From: Pedobacter puniceum
GTDB taxonomy: Bacteria > Bacteroidota > Bacteroidia > Sphingobacteriales > Sphingobacteriaceae
Assembly (NCBI RefSeq): GCF_009674685.1
Contig: NZ_WKJI01000004.1
Span: 94,427 to 158,426, forward strand
Length of the DNA stretch: 64,000 nucleotides
Direction of reading: 5' to 3'
Under the pieces are notes generated by a model. It had not been told where the DNA came from, made no database searches, and was given only the letters and a program-made list of their open reading frames with translations. A program made the translations under genes and the position numbers. Shown here piece after piece: positions 42,473 through 51,740 of the stretch (positions are counted from its first letter, which is position 1; every line of letters begins with the position of its first letter).

Positions 42473-43726
42473 ATGTCTACAGAAATTAAATGTCCTAACT
42501 GCGCTCATGTTTTTCCTATGGAGGAAGCTATGACAGAGGAGTATAAGAAAGAATTGAGAGAGAAAATGCTTTCTTTTACAAAGCAAAAGGAAGAGGAATT
42601 TAAGAAGAAACTAGAAGACCTTGATAAAGAAAAACAACAACAAGAGCAAGCTTTTGAGTTGCGCCTACAACAAGAAAAAAAGCTGTTACAGCAAAATGTA
42701 GAAGAAAATTTACGCAAAGCAATTGCTAATGATTTTGAGAATAAACTTGCCTTATTAGAGCAAAATAATAAAGAAAACGAAGAGAAATTAAAGCTTGCTC
42801 GCCAAAAAGAATTAGAGTTTTTAAAGCAAGAACAAGCTTTAAAAGATAAAGAAGCAGAACTTGAAATTCAGTTACAGAGAAAACTTCAAGAACAACGCCA
42901 AGAGCTAGCAGAGCAAATTAGAAAGCAAGAAGCAGAAAAGAATAGTGTAAAAGATACCGAGTACCAACTAAAAGTTAAAGAACTCGAAAAACAAATAGAA
43001 GACCAAAAGAAGCTTGCTGAAGAGATGCGTAGGAAAGCCGAACAAGGCTCTATGCAATTACAAGGCGAGGTTCAGGAACTAATTTTAGAAGAACTCTTAA
43101 GAAATAGTTTCCCTTTTGATGTGATTTCTGAAGTTGGAAAAGGCGTTCGAGGAGCAGATTGCGTTCAATTGGTACGCAATAAATTTGGGCAAGATTGTGG
43201 TAAAATCATCTATGAAAGCAAACGTACCAAAGATTTTTCTATGGAATGGATAGAAAAATTAAAAAGAGATATGCGTAGTACAGGTGTAGATGTAGCTGTT
43301 ATCGTTAGCCAGGTTTACCCTAAAGGTATGGATTGCTTTGGTGAAAAAGATGGCGTTTGGATTTGTTCTTTTTCTGAAGTTAAAGCCGTAGCCCACTTAT
43401 TAAGAGATAGCATTATTAAAATTTCTGGCGTAACACGTTCGCAGGAAAATAAAGGAGATAAAATGCACATGTTGTATGATTATCTTACGGGTAATGAATT
43501 TGCCGAGCAATGGAAAGCTATTCGTGAAGGTTTCCTAAGCATGAAAATGAGTATCCAAAGAGAAAGAGATGCCATGGAGAAATTATGGAAAGCTCGCGAA
43601 AAGCAATTGGAAAAAGTAATGTTAAATGCAGCCCATATTCATGGTTCTGTAGAGGGTATTGCGGGTACAGATAACAACCAATTTAGTTTAACTGATGATA
43701 CAGAAGATTCTTTTCTAATAGAATAA
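42473..43726 (+). CDS. DUF2130 protein with coiled coil and nuclease-like core
   Basis: This encodes 417 residues. An N-terminal CPNC pair (residues 7-10) may bind zinc. A long coiled coil of Glu, Lys and Gln follows (about 20-200). The C-terminal DUF2130 region (about 205-380) has GADC (227-230) and YESKRTKDF (247-255); the Asp229 and Glu248-x-Lys250 placement matches the PD-(D/E)xK nuclease pattern. I infer a nuclease-like fold linked to a coiled coil, but activity is unproven. Confidence 0.87.
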   Translation: MSTEIKCPNCAHVFPMEEAMTEEYKKELREKMLSFTKQKEEEFKKKLEDLDKEKQQQEQAFELRLQQEKKLLQQNVEENLRKAIANDFENKLALLEQNNKENEEKLKLARQKELEFLKQEQALKDKEAELEIQLQRKLQEQRQELAEQIRKQEAEKNSVKDTEYQLKVKELEKQIEDQKKLAEEMRRKAEQGSMQLQGEVQELILEELLRNSFPFDVISEVGKGVRGADCVQLVRNKFGQDCGKIIYESKRTKDFSMEWIEKLKRDMRSTGVDVAVIVSQVYPKGMDCFGEKDGVWICSFSEVKAVAHLLRDSIIKISGVTRSQENKGDKMHMLYDYLTGNEFAEQWKAIREGFLSMKMSIQRERDAMEKLWKAREKQLEKVMLNAAHIHGSVEGIAGTDNNQFSLTDDTEDSFLIE

Positions 43727-43755
43727 GTAAGTGTTGGCGTTAAAATTGTAATTCC

Positions 43756-44241
43756 ATGATTATGGAAGAGCTTGCCAAACAATGTTGCCAACTACTAAAA
43801 AATAAAAAGTTAACTATTGCTTTTGCAGAAAGTGTTACTTCAGGAGCTTTATGTGCAGGTTTTGCTACTGTAGAAGGCTCTGGAGCGGTATTTAAAGGCG
43901 GTTTAGTTTGTTATGATGGTGAGTTAAAAAAGCAATATCTTGGCGTAAGCGATACCATGATTGAACATTATACGCCAGAATCTGCCGAGGTAACCAGGCA
44001 AATGGCAATCGGTTTAAAAGATTTTATAAGTGCTGATATAGTAGTTGCCATTACAGGTTTGTGTAGCCCAGGCGGTAGCGAAGCACCATACAAACCAGTA
44101 GGTACTATTTTTACACATATTCTTCATCAAGATAAAAGCCTGGCTTATAGAGATGTGTTTTCAGGAGATGCAGCGGCTGTTATTTCTTTTGCAGTTACTC
44201 AAACTTATCAAAATATCATCAAACTCTTAAAATCTTATTAA
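43756..44241 (+). CDS. CinA C-terminal (nicotinamide-nucleotide amidase) family protein
   Basis: This encodes 161 residues, equal to the stand-alone CinA C-terminal domain (PncC), which deamidates NMN to nicotinate mononucleotide in pyridine-nucleotide salvage. The family signature AESVTSGALCAGFATVEGSG and AVFKGGLVCY is present. The usual TGIAGPGG loop is changed to TGLCSPGGSE, so substrate preference could differ. It lies 29 bases after the DUF2130 gene. Confidence 0.88.
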   Translation: MIMEELAKQCCQLLKNKKLTIAFAESVTSGALCAGFATVEGSGAVFKGGLVCYDGELKKQYLGVSDTMIEHYTPESAEVTRQMAIGLKDFISADIVVAITGLCSPGGSEAPYKPVGTIFTHILHQDKSLAYRDVFSGDAAAVISFAVTQTYQNIIKLLKSY

Positions 44242-44352
44242 GAAATTTAATATCAATTTGCTTAATTTCAATTAATTAATCGCTTTTTCAATTAATTTTA
44301 TAATTTCGCTTCGTCTTGGAAAAAGGCAGCAAACCAATTTAATTATAAAATT

Positions 44353-45177
44353 ATGATGAACAAAAATAATCCTTTCTCTCTGGAAGGTAAAGTGATTGTT
44401 GTTACCGGTGCAACAGGTGTTTTAGGCGAGTCTTTTGTAAATGCTATTGCAGAAGCGGGTGGTAGCGTTGCTATTTTAGGGAGAAATGAGGCAGTAGCAA
44501 AAGAAAGAGCAGAAGCTATTAAAGCTAAAGGTGGTAAAGCTATAGCTGTAGTAGCTGATGTATTAAATGAAGAAAGTCTTTTAAAAGCAAAGGAGCAAGT
44601 TTTAGCTGCTTTTGGCAGAATAGATGGTTTAGTAAATGGTGCTGGAGGCAATATGCCTGGTGCTGTGGTAGATCCATCAGCAGATATTTTTAAGTTGGAT
44701 ATACCAGCTTTAAAACAAGTTTTAGATCTTAACCTTTTTGGAAGCGTTTTACCTACTCAAGTTTTTGGAGCCGAAATTGCCAAAACAGGTAATGGTAGTA
44801 TTGTAAATATATCTTCTATGGCTTCGCAGCGTGTTATTACCAAAGTTTTGGGGTATAGCATGGCAAAAACAGCTATAGATTCTTATACTAAGTGGTTTGC
44901 TGTAGAGTTGGCTAATCGTTATAAAGACCAAATCAGAATGAACGCCATAGCACCAGGGTTCTTTTTAACAGAGCAAAACAGAACCTTATTAACCAAAGAA
45001 GATGGTAGCTATACAGAGAGAGGAAATTTAGTTATCAAACAAACTCCATACAAACGATTTGGTAAAGCAGAAGAGCTAGAAGGAGCTTTAATTTGGCTGT
45101 TAAGTGATGCTTCTAAATTTGTAACGGGTACAATTGTTAACGTAGATGGTGGTTTTGCTACCTTCGGAGGGGTTTAA
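44353..45177 (+). CDS. SDR oxidoreductase, probable D-mannonate oxidoreductase
   Basis: This encodes 274 residues of the short-chain dehydrogenase family. The NAD(P)-binding TGATGVLG motif (about 19-26), the catalytic Ser in NISSMAS and the YSMAK motif (about 177-181) are intact. Because uxuA follows 17 bases later, I assign it as the SDR that interconverts fructuronate and mannonate, as found next to uxuA in many Bacteroidota. An alternative ATG is at 44356. Confidence 0.85.
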   Translation: MMNKNNPFSLEGKVIVVTGATGVLGESFVNAIAEAGGSVAILGRNEAVAKERAEAIKAKGGKAIAVVADVLNEESLLKAKEQVLAAFGRIDGLVNGAGGNMPGAVVDPSADIFKLDIPALKQVLDLNLFGSVLPTQVFGAEIAKTGNGSIVNISSMASQRVITKVLGYSMAKTAIDSYTKWFAVELANRYKDQIRMNAIAPGFFLTEQNRTLLTKEDGSYTERGNLVIKQTPYKRFGKAEELEGALIWLLSDASKFVTGTIVNVDGGFATFGGV

Positions 45178-45194
45178 TTACATATTTAGCATAA

Positions 45195-46367
45195 ATGTCA
45201 TATCAAATGTTGCCAACCATGCGTTGGTATGGTCCTAATGATCCGGTAAGTTTATCAGATATTCTGCAAGCAGGATGTATGGGCGTTGTAACAGCTCTTC
45301 ATCATATACCTAACGGACAAGTTTGGACAGTTGAAGAAATAAAAAAACGACAAGCAGGAGTGCAAAATGCTTGTTTGGTTTGGAACGTTGTAGAGAGCGT
45401 ACCTGTATCAGAAGCTATAAAAACCCAAACAGGAGATTATTTATTGCATATAGAAAATTATAAGCAATCTCTTCAAAACTTAGCTGCTTGCGGTATTTAT
45501 ACGGTTACGTATAACTTTATGCCTGTTTTAGACTGGACACGTACCGATTTGGCTTTTACCGTTGCCGATGGTTCTAAAGCCCTACGTTTTGAAAAAGCGG
45601 CTTTTATTGCTTTTGATTTATTTATCCTGAAAAGGAAAGGAGCAGAGCAAGATTATACTGCCGATGAAATTAAGAGAGCTAAAGAGCGTTTTGCTGCTAT
45701 GAGTGATGCTGATAAAGCTTTGTTAGAAAGAAATATTATTGCAGGATTGCCAGGTAGCGAAGAGAGTTTCACGGTAGAGAAATTTCAATTAGCATTAGAC
45801 CAATATGCTGGTATTGATGCTGATAAACTTAGACAAAACTTAATTTTCTTCTTAAAGCAGGTTATACCCGTAGCAGAATCATGTGGCGTAAAAATGGTTA
45901 TCCATCCAGATGACCCACCTTATGCCATATTAGGTTTACCACGTGTGGTAAGTACCGCTTCAGATATTCAAGCTTTGGCTGATGCTGTACCATCTTTAAG
46001 TAATGGTTTATGCTTTTGTACTAGTTCTTTTGGTGTAAGACCCGATAATGATTTGCCTGCTATGGTTCGTCAGTTTGGAGAGCGTATCAATTTTCTTCAT
46101 CTAAGAAGCACCAGAAGAAATGAATTTGGTGATTTTTATGAGGATAATCATTTAGAGGGCGATGTGGATATGTATGCTGTAGTTGCAGAGATTGTAAAAT
46201 TGATGCAAAAAAGACAGGTAAATATCCCGATGAGGCCAGACCATGGTCATCAAATGTTAGATGATTTGACCAAAAAAACCAATCCGGGTTATTCTGCCAT
46301 TGGTCGCTTACGCGGATTAGCAGAGTTGAGAGGATTAGAATTAGGAATTTCAAGAAGTATTTTATAA
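45195..46367 (+). CDS. uxuA: Mannonate dehydratase
   Basis: UxuA converts D-mannonate to 2-keto-3-deoxygluconate in glucuronate breakdown. This protein has 390 residues. [33 protein letters not shown] at the N-terminus and [10 protein letters not shown]-like and [12 protein letters not shown] patterns are typical, including the metal ligands in HPDDPP and RPDHGH. It is the second gene of a two-gene operon with the SDR, and a strong terminator follows. Confidence 0.95.
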   Translation: MSYQMLPTMRWYGPNDPVSLSDILQAGCMGVVTALHHIPNGQVWTVEEIKKRQAGVQNACLVWNVVESVPVSEAIKTQTGDYLLHIENYKQSLQNLAACGIYTVTYNFMPVLDWTRTDLAFTVADGSKALRFEKAAFIAFDLFILKRKGAEQDYTADEIKRAKERFAAMSDADKALLERNIIAGLPGSEESFTVEKFQLALDQYAGIDADKLRQNLIFFLKQVIPVAESCGVKMVIHPDDPPYAILGLPRVVSTASDIQALADAVPSLSNGLCFCTSSFGVRPDNDLPAMVRQFGERINFLHLRSTRRNEFGDFYEDNHLEGDVDMYAVVAEIVKLMQKRQVNIPMRPDHGHQMLDDLTKKTNPGYSAIGRLRGLAELRGLELGISRSIL

Positions 46368-46372
46368 ATCAG

Positions 46373-46397
46373 AATGCCGGCTAAGCCGGCATTTTTT
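46373..46397 (+). terminator. Rho-independent terminator after uxuA
   Basis: AATGCCGGC and GCCGGCATT (46373-46381 and 46385-46393) form a GC-rich stem with a three-base loop, followed by T. Confidence 0.9.
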
Positions 46398-46484
46398 ATG
46401 TGATAGGCTTTTTGTTTTTCAACAAATAGATGATACTTCAAAGCCTTAAAAATTGCTTATTTGTAAATTAAATAGCACTATAGC

Positions 46485-47111
46485 ATGATTACCTTAAGCG
46501 GAATTACTTATTCTTATCCTAATATCAAAAGCATCAATTTTAAAGATTTAACTATTAAATCTGATGAAAATTGGTTGGTGTTGGGTAATTCTGGTAGTGG
46601 TAAAACAACTTTGCTTAATATCCTGACGGGCTTATTAAAGCCATCTTCTGGTACAGTTATCATAAATCAACAAGATGTTTATCAGTTAAATGGAAATGAT
46701 TTAGATAAATGGCGAGCTAAAAATTTAGGCATCGTTTTTCAGAAATCATATCTTATCCCAAGTTTAACCGTTTCAGAGAATTTATTGGTGGCACAAAAGT
46801 TTGCCAAACTTAAAGAAGATAAAAGGCGTATTCTTGAAGTTTTAGAACAATTACAAATTATTGATAAGTTAAACCATTATCCTAAACAATTAAGCGTAGG
46901 GCAATTACAAAGAGTTTCTATCGCGAGGGCAGTTTTAAACAAGCCAAAATATATCATTGCAGATGAACCTACATCAAGTTTAGATGATGAAAATGCGGAA
47001 GCAGTATTAAATCTTTTTATAAAACAGGCAGCTGTAAATCATGCAGGTTTAATTATCGCAACGCATGATAAAAGAGTGAAAGATTGTTTTCAAAATACTT
47101 ATCAAATTTAG
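46485..47111 (+). CDS. ABC transporter ATPase of a ZrgC/LolD-type system
   Basis: This encodes 208 residues. It has Walker A GNSGSGKT (about 33-40), the ABC signature LSVGQLQR, and Walker B YIIADEPTSSLD. Alone it looks like a MacB/LolD-type ATPase. The next gene (3 bases later) encodes an FtsX-like permease with a His-rich segment, and then a DUF3299-like protein. That trio matches the zrgC-zrgB-zrgD arrangement of the Vibrio Zur-regulated zinc system, so a zinc role is inferred. Confidence 0.88.
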   Translation: MITLSGITYSYPNIKSINFKDLTIKSDENWLVLGNSGSGKTTLLNILTGLLKPSSGTVIINQQDVYQLNGNDLDKWRAKNLGIVFQKSYLIPSLTVSENLLVAQKFAKLKEDKRRILEVLEQLQIIDKLNHYPKQLSVGQLQRVSIARAVLNKPKYIIADEPTSSLDDENAEAVLNLFIKQAAVNHAGLIIATHDKRVKDCFQNTYQI

Positions 47112-47114
47112 GTT

Positions 47115-48287
47115 ATGACTATAGTAGAGATAAGTCTTAAAGCATTAAAAGCTAAAAAGTTATCATCTTTTTTAAGTGTCTTGTTGGTGGCTTTTGGTAT
47201 GGCTATCATCACCACACTCATTTTAGTTTCTCATCAGCTTACGCAGAAATTAGAACGTAATGCAGCTTATGTTGATGCAGTTGTTGGTGCTAAAGGTAGT
47301 CCTTTACAATTGATATTAAGTAGCGTTTATTTTATTGATTTTCCTACAGGTAACATTCCTTTAAAAGAATTTGAGGAAATTCAGAAAAATAGGATGGTTA
47401 AAATGGCTGTACCTATTGCTTTGGGCGATAGCTATGAGGGATATAGGATAGTAGGAACGCAACCATCTTTTTTAAAGCTCCATCAATTAGAATTGGCTAC
47501 TGGTAAACTTTGGAGTAAAAATTTTGAAGTTATTATTGGTGCCGATGTTGCCAAAGCCAAGAATATAAAGCTTGGTGCTCTTATTTATGGCTCACATGGC
47601 TTAACAAGTGGGGCAGAGGTACATGAAGAACACGCTTACCAAGTGGTAGGTATTTTAAAAAAGCAAAATACTAGTGCAGACCAATTGGTACTTACTCAAT
47701 TATCAAGTATTTGGGCAATGCATAGTCATGAAAACATTGTGGAAGAGGAGCAAGATATTACTTCTATCTTAATCCAATATCGCTCTCCGGTATCAACTGT
47801 TTTATTTCCAAAAATGGTAAATGAGCAAACCAATTTACAGGCAGCATCACCAGCTATAGAAAGTGCTCGTTTATTTTCTTTGGTGGGTATAGGTTTTGAT
47901 GTTTTACATTATTTTGCAATTTTAATTATTGTTATTGCAGCCATTAGTGTTTTTATAACTTTATTCTCTTCACTTAAAGAGCGTAAGTATGATTTAGCTG
48001 TACTACGCATTTTAGGAGCATCCAAACAACAGCTTTTTTTTATGATGCTGATAGAAGGTATTATACTTACTTTTATTGGTGCTTTATTTGGTTTAGTTGC
48101 CGGGCATATATTAGTAGATGTTTTAGGTAGTTTAGATGGAGAATCTCAAATTTTATTTTCTGGATTTATGTTTTTAAAAGGCGAGATATATGTAATAGTT
48201 GCAGGCGTTATGTTAGGTATTATAGCGTCTATCATACCAGCTGTACATGTTTACCGTTATGATATTGCTAAAATTTTAAATAACTAA
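47115..48287 (+). CDS. FtsX/MacB-like ABC permease with His-rich segment (ZrgB-like)
   Basis: This encodes 390 residues. One N-terminal membrane segment (about 18-40), a large periplasmic domain and three C-terminal segments (about 270-385) form the FtsX/MacB topology. The periplasmic domain carries GSHGLTSGAEVHEEHAYQVVGIL, with histidines at 161, 170 and 173, and further ones at 203 and 205 in AMHSHE. This resembles metal-linked permeases found beside DUF3299 proteins. Zinc is an inference from that pattern. Confidence 0.87.
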   Translation: MTIVEISLKALKAKKLSSFLSVLLVAFGMAIITTLILVSHQLTQKLERNAAYVDAVVGAKGSPLQLILSSVYFIDFPTGNIPLKEFEEIQKNRMVKMAVPIALGDSYEGYRIVGTQPSFLKLHQLELATGKLWSKNFEVIIGADVAKAKNIKLGALIYGSHGLTSGAEVHEEHAYQVVGILKKQNTSADQLVLTQLSSIWAMHSHENIVEEEQDITSILIQYRSPVSTVLFPKMVNEQTNLQAASPAIESARLFSLVGIGFDVLHYFAILIIVIAAISVFITLFSSLKERKYDLAVLRILGASKQQLFFMMLIEGIILTFIGALFGLVAGHILVDVLGSLDGESQILFSGFMFLKGEIYVIVAGVMLGIIASIIPAVHVYRYDIAKILNN

Positions 48288-48727
48288 TGAGAAGGAGTTT
48301 GTTTTTATTGTTTTTTATTGGGTCTATTTGTTCGTCTGCTTTTGCCCAAGCTCCCAAACATATTCCTTTAATGAATAAATATTGGGACTTATTAAGCTCT
48401 AGAACTATTAAAAAGAGTGCATCCGGTACTTACGAGCCTTATTTTCCGCCTCCTTTAATGGCTTTAAACGGAACAACTATTACCTTACCAGGATATATAG
48501 TGCCGCTTAAAACTGCCGCTTTACATAAAACATTTTTACTATCCGTTTTGCCTATTATGCAATGTCAGTTTTGTGGCGAGGGCGATATCCCAGAAATGGT
48601 AGAAGTAATGATGGATATGCCTATCAAATTCTCTAATAAACCTATTACCTTAAAAGGGAAATTAAAAATTAATGAAAACCCAGATGGGGCAACATTCCAA
48701 TTATTAAATGGGGTTGTTTTAAAATAA
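48287..48727 (+). CDS. DUF3299-like exported protein (ZrgD-like)
   Basis: This encodes 146 residues with a signal peptide (1-20). The central LPGYIVPLKTAALHKTFLLSVLP and the cysteine segment MQCQFCGEGDIPEMVEV match the DUF3299 pattern, where a C-x-x-C motif is typical. The ATG at 48287 shares one base with the stop of the permease gene. Proteins of this group lie in Zur-regulated zinc loci of proteobacteria. The function itself is unknown. Confidence 0.8.
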   Translation: MRRSLFLLFFIGSICSSAFAQAPKHIPLMNKYWDLLSSRTIKKSASGTYEPYFPPPLMALNGTTITLPGYIVPLKTAALHKTFLLSVLPIMQCQFCGEGDIPEMVEVMMDMPIKFSNKPITLKGKLKINENPDGATFQLLNGVVLK

Positions 48728-49819
48728 TTAGTCTCCTAAAGTTTGAGGATTTTTTACATTCATTGGGCTTTTTTCAGGTTTTTCATCGCCTAAAAGAACA
48801 CCCCAGTGTTTAAACATCTCAGAGCGGTCAAAAATGATTTTGAGTACCGCAATAATAGGTAGAGCTAAAAACATACCTGATATACCAGCCAATGTACCAC
48901 CTATAATCACACCTAAAATAGCACTTAAGGCATTTATTTTAACTTTTGAGCCCACAATCTTAGGCATTAAAATATTATTATCTAAAAACTGTACGGCGGC
49001 AATAACAAGCAAAACAGTTATAACAGGCCATAATTCTTCAGATGAAGTTAAGGTGAGTAAAACACCAATGATATTACCAAATAAAGCTCCTATGTAGGGT
49101 ATTAAGTTTAGTAAGGCGAATATTACACCAATTAATAAAGCATGTTTAATACCTATGAGCATCAAAATACCACCTAGTAAAATGGTCATATAGGTTACTT
49201 GTATCAATAAACCTATTAAATAACTTTTAATGATAGTTTCTGTGGCTTTAAGACTTTCTTTAACCTGTTCATGGCTATCATTTTTAAACCACATGAAAAT
49301 AAATCTAAGAAATAAGTTTTTGTAGAATAAAAACAAGTAAATGTAAATAGGTAAAAGTCCAAAAAATAAGAAAAAGCCCGAAACAGAACCTACTGCACCA
49401 GATAGGATATTACCGGCAGAGCTAAGTAATTTATTGCTTTGCTCGTTAATAAAATCTATTTGCTCTTTTGATGAAATATTAAAAGTTTTATTAATCCAGT
49501 AGCTTAAAGAATCTAAATGAATATTTACATTTTTCTTTATCTGAGGGAAATCATCAACCAAAACAGCTACTTGGGAAGATAAAAACCATATAATTCCTGC
49601 AACTATAATTAATAAGGTAACGATGGGAATAACGATTGAAATAATATCAGGAAACTTATATTTTTTAAAAAATCGATATACCGGTAATAGCATGATACTC
49701 ACAAAAAAGGCCATCAATAGCGGCATAATAATATCGCTACCTAAGAAGATAACGGTCATAATCAGCACTAATCCTAAAAGCTCTATTGATCTTTTAACGG
49801 TTAAAGGAATATCTTTCAT
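48728..49819 (-). CDS. AI-2E family (PerM-like) membrane protein
   Basis: This encodes 363 residues with eight or so membrane segments in the pattern of AI-2E/PerM proteins, including the family-typical LLIGVIFALLNLIPYIGALFGNIIG near residue 235. Members include autoinducer-2 exporters and Na+/H+ exchangers, so the substrate is open. The stop codon abuts the DUF3299 stop on the other strand (no gap). Confidence 0.9.
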   Translation of the reverse strand: MKDIPLTVKRSIELLGLVLIMTVIFLGSDIIMPLLMAFFVSIMLLPVYRFFKKYKFPDIISIVIPIVTLLIIVAGIIWFLSSQVAVLVDDFPQIKKNVNIHLDSLSYWINKTFNISSKEQIDFINEQSNKLLSSAGNILSGAVGSVSGFFLFFGLLPIYIYLFLFYKNLFLRFIFMWFKNDSHEQVKESLKATETIIKSYLIGLLIQVTYMTILLGGILMLIGIKHALLIGVIFALLNLIPYIGALFGNIIGVLLTLTSSEELWPVITVLLVIAAVQFLDNNILMPKIVGSKVKINALSAILGVIIGGTLAGISGMFLALPIIAVLKIIFDRSEMFKHWGVLLGDEKPEKSPMNVKNPQTLGD

Positions 49820-49892
49820 TTGTAAATATATCTATTATTTGGGCCTAAATAATTTTACTGATTGTAAATTGCAAATTTTTAGGATTATCTGG

Positions 49893-50567
49893 ATGTTTTC
49901 AAAAAAAATATTTCTGTTTTATATTCTTCTATTGAGCAATGTTTATGCCGAAGCACAACCTTTAGAAAACTGGATGAGTTTTAGAATAGCTAAGAAAATT
50001 AATAACAAGTTTGCTGCCTCAGTAGAGTATATGCCTCGCTATACAGGTTTTTTTGATAAAGAACAACTTTGGCTTTTAAGGCCTGATATCAAATACAATG
50101 TAAATAATAACTTAGAGTTGGGTGTTGGATATGCTTACTTTGAGACATCTCAACAAGCCTTTTATAGTAAGGAAAATAGGTTTTACATTCAGGCTAATTA
50201 CAAAAAGAGTGTAGGTTGTTTTAATACCATTAATAGGTTGAGAATTGAGCAAAGATTTTTTGATGAACACGCTAATTTAAGTTCTAATCTGAGGGTTAGA
50301 TTTCAGATTAACTTCATAAAAAAAATATTAAAGCTTAGTGAGCAAAGTGATTTAAGCTTAATTTTTGGGGATGAAATTATGTACAATGCTAGAGAAAATG
50401 CAGTTAGCTCTCATTTTGATCAAAATAGAATGCACTTGGGGTTTCAGTTTTCTTTAGGGAAAGAGCTTAAGATGAGTCCCTTTTATCAATTCACCCAACA
50501 AGAGTCTTTTAAGGGGAAAGATAGATTTATTTCTGCACTTCGTGTAAATACAATTTATAGTTTCTAA
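49893..50567 (+). CDS. DUF2490 outer-membrane-like protein
   Basis: From the ATG at 49893 this encodes 224 residues with a signal peptide (1-21). The sequence starts LENWMSFRIAKKINNKFAASVEYMPRY and continues as a beta-barrel-like series of aromatic-rich strands ending FISALRVNTIYSF, which fits DUF2490. A longer open frame from 49623 would run antisense through the AI-2E gene and is rejected. The function is unknown. Confidence 0.8.
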   Translation: MFSKKIFLFYILLLSNVYAEAQPLENWMSFRIAKKINNKFAASVEYMPRYTGFFDKEQLWLLRPDIKYNVNNNLELGVGYAYFETSQQAFYSKENRFYIQANYKKSVGCFNTINRLRIEQRFFDEHANLSSNLRVRFQINFIKKILKLSEQSDLSLIFGDEIMYNARENAVSSHFDQNRMHLGFQFSLGKELKMSPFYQFTQQESFKGKDRFISALRVNTIYSF

Positions 50568-50582
50568 ACCTGAGTTTAAACA

Positions 50583-50614
50583 AAAAAGACTGTCTTTTAG
50601 AGGACAGCCTTTTT
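50583..50614. terminator. Convergent terminator hairpin
   Basis: AAAAAGACTGTC and GACAGCCTTTTT (50583-50594 and 50603-50614) pair with one A-C mismatch around an eight-base loop. The A and T runs make it usable from both sides, for the DUF2490 gene and for rpoD. Confidence 0.75.
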
Positions 50615-50642
50615 ATAGAATATCTAATCTTAAGAAGGATAA

Positions 50643-51503
50643 TTATCCTAAATATGATTTTAAGATTTTACTTCTTGAAGTATGACGAAGTCTTTGTAAG
50701 GCTTTGTCTTTAATCTGACGAACACGTTCGCGGGTTAAGTTGAATTTCTCACCAATTTCTTCTAAAGAAAGTGGGTGATTGGTGCTTAAACCAAAGAAAA
50801 GAACAATAATTTCTCTTTCTCTTTCTGTTAAAGTTGATAAAGAACGTTTTATCTCTTCAGATAAAGACTCATCAATTAACATACTATCAGTATCTGGGTT
50901 ATCGTTTTCTAGTACATCAAGAAGCGTATTTTCTTCACCTTGTACAAACGGTGCATCCATAGATACGTGACGACCAGAGTTACTTAACGTATCTGAAATT
51001 TTATCAACCGTAGTTTCTAAAATGTCTGCAAGTTCTTCTGGAGATGGTTCTCTTTCATATTCTTGTTCAAGTTTAGAAAACGCTTTACTAATCTTACTTA
51101 AAGAACCTACTTGGTTAAGCGGCAAACGTACTATACGTGATTGCTCTGCAATAGCTTGTAAGATTGATTGGCGAATCCACCAAACTGCATAAGAAATGAA
51201 TTTAAAACCTTTAGTTTCATCAAATCTTTTTGCGGCTTTAATTAAGCCTAAATTACCCTCGTTTATAAGGTCGCCTAGGGTAAGACCTTGATTTTGGTAT
51301 TGTTTTGCTACGGAAACAACGAAACGTAAATTTGTCTTTGTTAGACGTTCTAGGGCTGCTTGGTCGCCCTCTCTGATTTTTTGTGCGAGGATTACTTCCT
51401 CTTCTGCTGTAATTAGATCAACTTTTCCAATTTCGTGAAGGTACTTGTCAAGTGATTGTGATTCACGATTGGTAATGGATTGCGTAATCTTGAGTTGTCT
51501 CAT
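50643..51503 (-). CDS. rpoD: Primary RNA polymerase sigma factor
   Basis: This encodes 286 residues, the short primary sigma of Bacteroidota that lacks most of region 1.1. Region 2 (about 75-145, with [13 protein letters not shown]), region 3 (about 150-220) and region 4 (about 225-285, with the helix-turn-helix [29 protein letters not shown]) are clear. Known Bacteroidota homologues recognise the TAnnTTTG -7 box found throughout this window. Its own promoter box TAGCTTTG is 43 bases upstream. Confidence 0.96.
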   Translation of the reverse strand: MRQLKITQSITNRESQSLDKYLHEIGKVDLITAEEEVILAQKIREGDQAALERLTKTNLRFVVSVAKQYQNQGLTLGDLINEGNLGLIKAAKRFDETKGFKFISYAVWWIRQSILQAIAEQSRIVRLPLNQVGSLSKISKAFSKLEQEYEREPSPEELADILETTVDKISDTLSNSGRHVSMDAPFVQGEENTLLDVLENDNPDTDSMLIDESLSEEIKRSLSTLTEREREIIVLFFGLSTNHPLSLEEIGEKFNLTRERVRQIKDKALQRLRHTSRSKILKSYLG

Positions 51504-51546
51504 CTATTTATTATATATTCTCTATTTTCTGAATAACGAAAGCCTG

Positions 51547-51554
51547 CAAAGCTA
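51547..51554 (-). promoter_or_regulatory. -7 promoter box of rpoD
   Basis: TAGCTTTG on the minus strand matches TAnnTTTG and places the start near 51543, about 40 bases before the rpoD ATG. The palindrome TTAACGTTAA (51572-51581) lies where a -33 element would be. The rest of the 237-base gap up to 51740 shows no supportable feature. Confidence 0.55.
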
Positions 51555-51740
51555 ATAAAACTTTGTTTGATTTAACGTTAATTAAATGAAAATGTTGGAG
51601 TTATTTAGAAAAAATTTGAATTAAACATTTAGAAATTACACCACAAAAATCATTCCACCAACATGTTGTCAGTCAGTCAGGTAAGCTGTTAATTTTGTTT
51701 TAATAAATTGATTAATAGTGATTTATGTTTGTGTAAATCA

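Noticed and set aside
49623-49892. Early start of the DUF2490 gene adding 90 residues
   Set aside because: The extension is antisense to the AI-2E gene and precedes a normal signal peptide at 49893.
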